From assembly GCF_902459505.1 (NCBI RefSeq), contig NC_047093.1, forward strand, positions 74,036,308 through 74,100,307: 64,000 nt of DNA, written 5' to 3'. The position numbers and the translations under genes were made by a program. The stretch is from Geotrypetes seraphini. Its lineage: Eukaryota > Chordata > Amphibia > Gymnophiona > Dermophiidae. The notes under the pieces are model-generated. The model worked only from the letters and a program-made list of their open reading frames with translations, made no database searches and had not been told where the DNA came from. This document shows, piece after piece, positions 37,401 to 46,400 of the stretch. How positions within the stretch are numbered: position 1 is the stretch's first letter; each line of letters opens with the position of its first letter.

Positions 37401-40400
37401 ATGTATGTGCGCTAACCGTGTGGTAATTATTATTATTTTTTTTGAAGAGTGTGTTGAGATGGGAAGTAGGTGTTCCTGTACTAACCAGTTAGCCCATCTA
37501 CATTATCACATGCTAACTTGTTAGTGCACAGATAATGCGGAAGCCCCTGTTGTCTCTTTAATAGACGGTTGTAAGTGTTTCTGTGGTAATTTTTAAACAT
37601 GGTCATGGTAAAATTGGCCTTAGAAAGACTAACATAAGGGCACTCTAAGGCCAATTCTTTACTGCAGTTTAGTAAAAGTACCCCCTAAAGATGGAATAGA
37701 TAACAAAGGCATTATTTGACCACAAGGGCCTATTTGGCCTATAAATCCCCAGTATTCTGGTCAAATTATATGGGGCACATGATGCCTGGGCTTTGTGGAA
37801 CAGCCAAAAGATCATACATTTTAGACTATGGTATTATTAGATTTTTAGGGTTTTTAGCCATTGGTTCTTAACTCTCTAATCCTCCTCAACTTTTATTGTA
37901 TTTTAAATGTATTTTAAATGATGTAAACCGCATAGAATTTCACGGCTTTGCGGTATATAAATAAACTGTGAAGTTGGGGCATGATATGCAAGAAAAAAGA
38001 CAATGTAGTTAGTAATTTGTTGTATGCTGTTTTAATGCTGCTATTTGTGATGCATTACCTCAGACTGTATGTATAATCTCATAGTTTGATAACTTTATGT
38101 AGCATAACTCTATACAAATGTAACCCCTGGCCTCCTATTGTACCCTATGGCTGGTTATGTGCACAGGAGGCAGACCAGAAGAATACAATCAGGTAAACAG
38201 GACAAATATAATTTTTTCCTATACCAGTATATTCAGGGTTCTGGGAAACTGATCCCCAGAGCTATATGGATAGAGGTAGCCAACAGCTTAGAGAAATTCT
38301 CTGCCAGCTACCACAAAACTTAACCAGAGAGAAAAAAGCTGCATCGCCCTACTTCAGATTGCTCCCTTCCCCTTCTCATTCCAACTGTTTTCTGCCTTTT
38401 GTTTTTACTAGGGTTACCATATTTGTGGCCCTACCCCTTGCCCCGCCCCTCACTTAAGCAGTTGCCTGCTGTGTGCAGTCAGGGTTGTAGCAATTCCATG
38501 CGACTTGCCCTCCATGGTGCCCCCATCCTTTCTTGTGCTACTGCGCCCATGATATATCAGACTTTCAGTTGCGAGTCTATAAAATGGAGTGGACCAACCC
38601 TTGAGTTTATAACCATGTGGAAACAACATTAAACAGTTCTCCAGCTGTAACAGATCTGAAGCAATTGAAAACACTAACCAAACACCAAAATAGCAGTCTC
38701 TGTGGACTTTATTTCAAAGCCTGGCCAAGCTCCCTTTCCTGACCATAGTCAGGTTCAGTACCTCTTTTAAAAACATTCAGCAAATGGTCTCATATAGCAA
38801 ATAGCCCCAGAGGTCTCAGTAACACATGCAGAGCAGAACTTATAGATGGTCAAACCCGTTCCCCCCCCCAAAAAAAATCCTCTACTTATCTTAAATCCGT
38901 GGAGGGGCATAATAGAAAGGGACGTCTAAGTCTGTTTACGTCCATCTCGCAAGTCATCCAAAGTTAAAAAGAGCCTAAGACATATTTTCGAAAGATACGT
39001 CCAACTTTTTTAAACTTTCAAAAATCGTCTAATTATACATCCTGCCGATCTGTTCGTCCGAGCCACTAAATCGTCCATCTTTATACCACATTTCCGTCCA
39101 AGTCCAAAACGCCTAGAACAAGCCCTGTTGGATGTGGGAGGGGTCTGCAAAGCAATGGACTGCATACCCAGACATGCCACCTAAATAGTGGGGTACCTTA
39201 CAGGGCACTGCTGTGAACTTCACAAAAAGGGTGCCATGACTTCTCCTCACTACAGCTCCCTTATAGGTGATGGTGAGCCCCCCAAACAACCTCCAGAATC
39301 CCCTAGACCCACTTATGTACCACCCCAATAGCCCTTATGGCTGCAGGAGCCACTTATATGCCAGTACAAAAGGGTTTTGCGGTTGTATAGGGCAGTGCAC
39401 AAGTTTAAGTATCAATGCAGTAATTACAGGGGTTTATGGGCATGGGTCCTCCTCTCTATGGGTCCCTAACCCATCCCCAAGACGACTTAAGCTGCTTCTG
39501 GGCTGGACGACTAGGCTTTGCTTTGCCAGGCAGCCAGGTGATGATGGTCTGGAGGCTGAAATTTAAAGTTGTGAATAAAATTTTTATGGGGGGGGGAGGG
39601 GTTGGTGATCACTGGGGTAGTGTGTGGGGGTTTGTGTTATGTGTTTTCTGTGCTTATCTGGTGAGTTTAGGTGGGTTTTTGTGACTTAGACCATGTTTTA
39701 CTTGGTCTAAGTCACAACGTCCAAGTTCCGTCGATCCTGGGCTGTATAACTTTCGGTTATACATGCTGTACGACTAAATCTAAGCCAGCCCACGTCCCGG
39801 CCAACTCCTGCCCTCGACACGCCTCCTGAAATGCCCCGTTTAGCTTTGGACATTGAGCGGCACTATGAAGGCCTAGGTCGTTTAGAAATACGTCTAAAAC
39901 CCATTTTTATTTTCGGTGCTTGGACGTTTTTGAGAAATGTTCGTCCAAGTGCTGACTTAGGCCGGTTTTTGGACGTTTTTCTCTTTCGATTATGAGCCCC
40001 ATAGCATCTATTACAATGAAGTTTATTTCTTGAGGACCTGGCAGCCAAGCCATAGCCTTTTCTTTTTCTCTTTCCCAGGAAACTTGGAAGGACCTTCCTG
40101 ATACATCCTCCTTTCAGTTGCCCCTAATCTTAGGACTGAGAGCATTATCTTATTTTGTCCCAGGCTAACTTAGGCAGCAGAACAATGGTGCACCTGCACT
40201 GTCCACGCAGTAAGTCCTTCCCGTATCCTGGCTGACCTCTTGAATCTTTCCTTCTCTCCTCGGGCCTTGGTGGCTGCTGGCTACATGCAGTGCAAAAGAT
40301 TGGAGGAGAAAAGAGGCTCTTTTTGCTTGCTACACAGCACACACCAGAAAATAAGGTGATCAATGTGATCTGAGTTGATCTCTACTGGTGCATGCTGTGC

Positions 40401-43400
40401 ATCTGTGATAACCGTCAGCGCTGACTGGAACTCCGAGTCCATCCATCAGTGACTTACCTAGCATATTTGACACCCAGGGTCAATCATTTTTAAAAACACT
40501 CTCCTCTATATGAAAAAAAATATTTTTAGTGATAATCCATGAGTCACACCTAGGAAAAGGTAGCATCTTAACCTTTGTAGTGGGGAGTGTGTGGGCGCAG
40601 TGGTTAAAGCTACAGCCTCAGCACCCTGAGGTTGTAGGTTCAAACCTATGCTGCTCCTTGTGACCCTGGGCAAGTCACTTAATCCCCCCATTGGCCCAGG
40701 CACATTAGATAGATTGTGAGCCCACCGGAACAGACAGGGAAAAATGCTTGAGTACCTGAATAAATTCATGTAAAACCATTCTGAACTCCCCTGGGAGAAT
40801 GGTATAGAAAATTGAATAAATAAAGAGCACTAGAACATTAATACACCCATTGTAAAACTAAGCAGGCCAGATTATAGAAACATAGAAGATGACGGCAGAA
40901 AAAGGGCTATAGCCCATCAAGTCTGCCCACCGTACTGTCCCTTCCTCTTAAGCCTATACCTAGTGACTATTCAGATTGACTCTCTTAGGGATCCCCTCTT
41001 TCCTCCTCTGACCCTCGTAGGGATCCCACATATGTATCCCATTTATTCTTGAAGTCCAGCACGTTGTTGGCCTCGATCACCTGCGCTGGAAGCTCATTCC
41101 AACGGTCAACCACTCTTTCTGTGAAGAAATACTTCCTTATGTCGCCACGAAATTTCCCGCCCCTGAGTTTGAGCGGATGCCCTCTGGTGGCAGAGGGTCC
41201 CCTGAGAAAGAAGATATCATCTTCCACCTCGATACGTCCTGTGATGTATTTAAATGTCTCAATCATGTCTCCCCTCTCCCTACGTTGTTCTAGAGTGTAG
41301 TATAGTATAGTATAGATCAATTCTGCACCGTCAATGCCAACAGAAAAGCATGCCTTTTTTTTGCACGTACAGAACACAGATATACTTTCACCTAGTATAG
41401 AATAAGTAACCACAAATTAAAAATAGAATATTTAGATAGCAATGAAACTGCAGCCTAAGAAGCCAGATTCAGCATAGAATGCAGCACCACATAAACAGTG
41501 CATGTCTTCTAGTACTGTGCAAAATATAAAGACAGCAGATGTAAATTTGAAAAGACTGACAAACATCAATCATCACATAGAAACAAAACAAAAATGGAAA
41601 ATAAGATACCGTGTTATTGGACAAATCCCAACTTTCAGAGACCCAAATCTCCTTCTTCAGGTCAGTACTCCACCTCAGTACTGACCTGAGGAAGGGTTTT
41701 TTGGTCTCTTAAAGCTAGTAAAAAATATATTCAATTAAAAGATCACCTTATTTCCATTTTCAAATTATAAACATTTATTAACACAGCTATAATACTACTT
41801 TATCCTCAAGCAAAAAAAACAAAACAAAAACAACTTTTGTCTCTGGGTTTCTGCTTTTCTCATCTTCCCTTCATTCTCTCAATTCTTTCCAATGTCTGTT
41901 CTCTTTCTGTGCCCCTTCCATATGACTTGTTGGCCCTCTTTCTCCCCATTCCATCCAGCCTGAGCCCCCATCTCTCCTTGATCCAGCATTTCCCTTCTGT
42001 GTTTTTCAGTCACCGTTCCACCTCTTTTCCAGCATCACCCTTCTGTGTGCCCATCCCAGAATCTTCATTGTGTCTCTGTCCTTAACTTCCCCTTTTTTCA
42101 GCATTGCTTCTCTGTGTCTCTATTTCTATTCCCCTTTTCCAGCACTATCCCCCTTCAGCAATGCTCCCTCTGTGTGTCTCTATCACCTCATTCCCCTTTT
42201 CAGCATTGTCCCATCTGTATCCTCATCAACCCTCCATTTCAGTATTATCCCCCACCCCTTCCCTGCGGCCCTTTTCGGCGACTCGGCAGTGACGGCGATC
42301 AAGACAGGCTGCCAACGTCTTGGCATTCCCTCTGCAAGACCCACCTATGCAGAAACAGGAATTTGAAACAAAGAGGCGGGACTCACAGAGGGAAGGCCCC
42401 AATGCCAGCAGCCTGTCCTGATCGCTGCTGCTACCAAGTCACTGAAGAAGGCCATGAGAAAAGGGTTACAGGTAGAAGGAAGAAGAAGGAGCTCCGAAGC
42501 ATGAAGCCAACCCAGGCAGGAATGATTTCTTTTTCAGTGCTGCCACCGCCACCCCCTGAAAAGGCAAAAATCGGACTAAAGTGGTAAATTAAAAAAGCCA
42601 CCCGGACGCCCGTGGGAGTCCTCAAAAAGAGGACATATTTGGGGATACTCGGACATCTGTTAACCCTAGTTTTTACTGAAAAATGCTCTGAATCTTTCGA
42701 AAGAGCCAATAGTAGCTCTCTGTTCTTGGCAGTGGGAGGAGTCTACACAGTGTGCATGACAGCCTCCTCATTGTCATAACATCAGAGGCAATAGCAGCTC
42801 CCCACACCTTAAAACCTCTGATTCAGTGAACAGAGAAATCTCCCCTCCTCACACAAAATTCTTTGTAGCAGTGTATTGCCTGTAACCCGCCTAGAACTCT
42901 AATTAATGAGGATTCAGCGAGATATGAGATTGCACATAACATATATTGTAATCTACCTAGAATTAACAGATTTTGCAGACTATAAATATTTGAAATAAAC
43001 AAGTAAATAAGTAACCATGCAGCAGCATTCTGCAGAGATTTAATAGCACCTGAAGAAAGATCCTGGTATAACAAATTACAATCATCCAACTTTGATAGAA
43101 TTAATTTTTGCAAAACTTTCCTGAAATCAACAGCAGTGATCATAGGTTTCAATTTTCTCACCAAGTACAGCTTGAAGAATGAATCCTGAATGATGGCTTT
43201 AATAAGCGATACATCAAATGTAAATAAACTTGAAACTTGAATCCGTGGTCTTAGAATAATAGCACCCTCAAATGCTGCATCTGCTGATATACCTTAACCG
43301 AAGCAACCCTGATCAACTAATGACCATTATCTCCATCTTAGACAGATTCAGAGCCAACCTATTATCTTTAGCCACAATAACCAAAACGGATTGCAATACA

Positions 43401-46400
43401 GGTACTCGTCGACTTACGACTGTTTGACTTTACGATGCGTTTACTACAGTTTCCTCCGCCAGCTGTTAGCAGCCCCAGTCTCCCGCACTCCCAAGTCTCG
43501 CTACGCAGCAGTAATGATATAAATAATAATAATTTTATTCTTATATACTGCCTTATCAAAAAAATTCTAGGCGGTTCACAACAAGGTGAGCTAATACATG
43601 GGATACAGATAAAATACAAATTAGAATAATGGACTTAAAAACAATAGAATGCAGAAAATACTGGCATGGCAGGGAAAGAAGTAATACATAGAATAGATAA
43701 AATACATCAAGTTGAATATAAGGAACTTGATTGAAAAAAAATGAAGCAGAATGCATTAAGATACCAGCCTATCAAAGAGTTGAGTCTTTAACAATTTTCT
43801 AAAATCAAGATAGGAAGAGACCTCTAACATAATTTTTCCAAGCCATACATTCAATTTAGCGGCTTGAAATGAGAGGGTTCTCTCAAGGAACTTCTTATAA
43901 TGGAGGGATAAGAAAACAAGTGCAGGAGGGATATGAAAACAAAAGGAGGAGGCGCCACAACGAATGTTCACCACAAAGGGATTGTGCTATGCTTGACTTA
44001 GAAAGTAAGAAAATGTTGATAAAATATTACTTTAAGTTGATTACAATATCATTACTCAGTCTAATAAGTATTCTTACCTTACGCGACCTTAGAATTACAG
44101 GGTTCTAAGTGACAATTTTCAGTATTGTTAACTCCGATGACTTGTAGATGTTACACCACTCACGAGGATTTATTGCAACTTAACCGTTCCTTCATTTCAT
44201 AAGAAATTACATGGTTCTATGTACAGAAATTAGTCTATGCATGGGATTACAAGGTTCTAACTGCGAGAATGACTTTCGGTACAGTTAGAACCATGTAATT
44301 CTAAGTCACGCTTAGTCTAACATAGGCCGACTTACATCCCGATCAACTTACGAACTGTCAGTCAGAACCAATTATGGTCATAAGTCGACGAGTACCTGTA
44401 GTAGTTCCACAGCCTTCTCTGTGGTGGAATCAATAGAAAAAAAACAAAACAGAATATGATTGGCATAAAGCCAATAATTCTCACTGAGTGCCAAATTCTC
44501 TAAGCTCCAATATCATGGTAAAATACAAATTAGAATAATGGTAAAAAAAAAAAAAAAAACCGTGGTGGGAGCGATTTTTGTTTTACTAGTGATTCTCAGT
44601 ACAATAGCATCCCTCCTGCCAATCTTCTACAAGGAGGGTATCAGCAGGGGAGGGGGCACTAGACTACCAGGCTTGATTTTGGGCTCTGCAGAAGGGGAGG
44701 GGGAATTCGGGCCATTCGTTTCCGGTGGCGGGTCTGAGCTGCTTTATTTTCCTGTCAGTGCCTGAGCCAATCGGCAAAGTAAAGCTATGACAGCTCAGGC
44801 CCTGCTGGTAAACATCAGCCCCAAGTCCTCACAAATTGATGGGTATTCCTTTTTGAGAATCGCACAGAGAGGCCATTTTAATATTAATAACCTCGCTGTA
44901 CTACCATTTTAATATTAATGGCCTCGTACAATCAGAGGCTACTAGAAAATATGGAAAAAACGACGGTGAGCCATTTTGAGAATTGATAGATTGTTTTACA
45001 GAGATAGTTCTAAGCTGTATTCTTGAATGACTGCAGGGTTCTACAGTCCCTCAGAAAGAAAGCAGAATTTTACCTGTATGCCCTTTGACCTTATACAACA
45101 GTTTGCCATTCTTTGCATTCCAAATGTGGATCCTGCTGTCATCGGAGCAGGTAAGAAGAATCGTACAGTCTGGTGAAAAGGTACATGAGTTCACCTAGGA
45201 AAACAAGGACTTCAATTCATATGCAAACCAGAAAAAAGCCAGCCAATTTTCATTTAATTAATGTTGTTTACCTCCCGTGCTGCTTTCTAGCTATAATCCA
45301 GGTGCACTTAATATCATTTTAATTTAATTTGTATAAACTACCTTTTTAAGTAAATGCTCAAGGCAGGGTAAAATAAAAACAGAGCATTTTAATAGTACGG
45401 AGCAAAATAATACAAAGACAAAGGCATTCGGAAAAGGAACTTGCTCTTCTAATCCATGAAAGAGATATTTAAAGTGACATGATACACAATTACAGCCTCC
45501 TGAGCCACCCTAGGGCTCTGGAAGGAGCATAACAAGTTCATCATTGCTACTTATTAAAACTGTAGGGCAAAAACATTTCATTTAGCAAAATTCTCTTGCT
45601 CCATTGAGGAAACCAGGACTGGCATTAGGGAGGTTCAAATAGGGCAGTTGCTCTGGGCATCCATGCTTCAGGGAACCCCAAGCCCATTAAAATCTGAAGA
45701 AGATACAGCCTGTTGGTATGCTTTGGAATTCCCTTCTAAATATTTGCCCTGGAATCCAGAAGATTGAACATCTGCCCTGGAGGAAGCAATGCATTCGTTT
45801 TTTGAGTTTTGATCATAGATGTAAACCATCTGTACTTACTTTTTCACTTAATCCTCTTTTGCAGGGGAAGGGACATATCTAGAGAAGTGCAATTTTACAG
45901 TGACCTTCTGTCTTATGCTACCTGAGCAGATCTGATAGCTTGTGCCCTATAGATCAGTGTTTTTCAACTCGGTCCTAGAGTACCCCCTTGCCAGTCAGGT
46001 TTTCAAGATATCCACAATGAACATGCATGAAAGAAATGTGCATATAATGGAGGCAGTGCATGCAAATCAAGTTTATGCATATTCAATGTGGATATCCTGA
46101 CTGGCAAGGGGGTACCCCAGGACCGAGTTGAGAAACACTGCTCTAGATGAAGGATCACCTCCTACCCAAGTTTCAAGTTTCAAGTTTAATAATTGGCTTG
46201 TTCAATCGCTTAATCGGATTTCTAAGCGATGTACAATAAAATTTACATAAGGAAACAAAAACATTACATACACTTAATTAATTATAATATAAACAAAAGG
46301 TAAGAGGGGATGAAATACATTTTTTTTTTATAGTAAAGAAAGAACATACAGGGAAAAAACAAAAGGAAGTTATAAAAAAAAAAAAAAAAAAAAAAAAGCA

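Larger units (their letters stand above)
38409..42668. mobile_element. 4.26-kb hAT-like element with many nested insertions
   Basis: TAGGGTTACCAT at the left and TCTGTTAACCCTA at the right are flanked by the 8-bp duplication GTTTTTAC (38401-38408, 42669-42676). CCCTTGCCCCGCCCC near the left end and GAGGACATATTTGG near the right end match the element at 52497. Inside lie another TIR element (38904-40000), a SINE, a LINE end, a fold-back and a degenerate C/T-rich array. No transposase recognised. Whole unit is in WDR38 intron 2. Confidence 0.8.

Noticed and set aside
38904-40000. piggyBac or Kolobok assignment
   Set aside because: No TTAA flanks and no transposase, so the superfamily is left open.
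40592-40665. Possible tRNA gene
   Set aside because: A and B boxes are present but the rest continues into a SINE body with an A/T tail and there is no full cloverleaf.
41837-42587. Overlapping Ser/Pro/Phe-rich ORFs
   Set aside because: They follow the degenerate C/T-rich tandem array and show no conserved domain.
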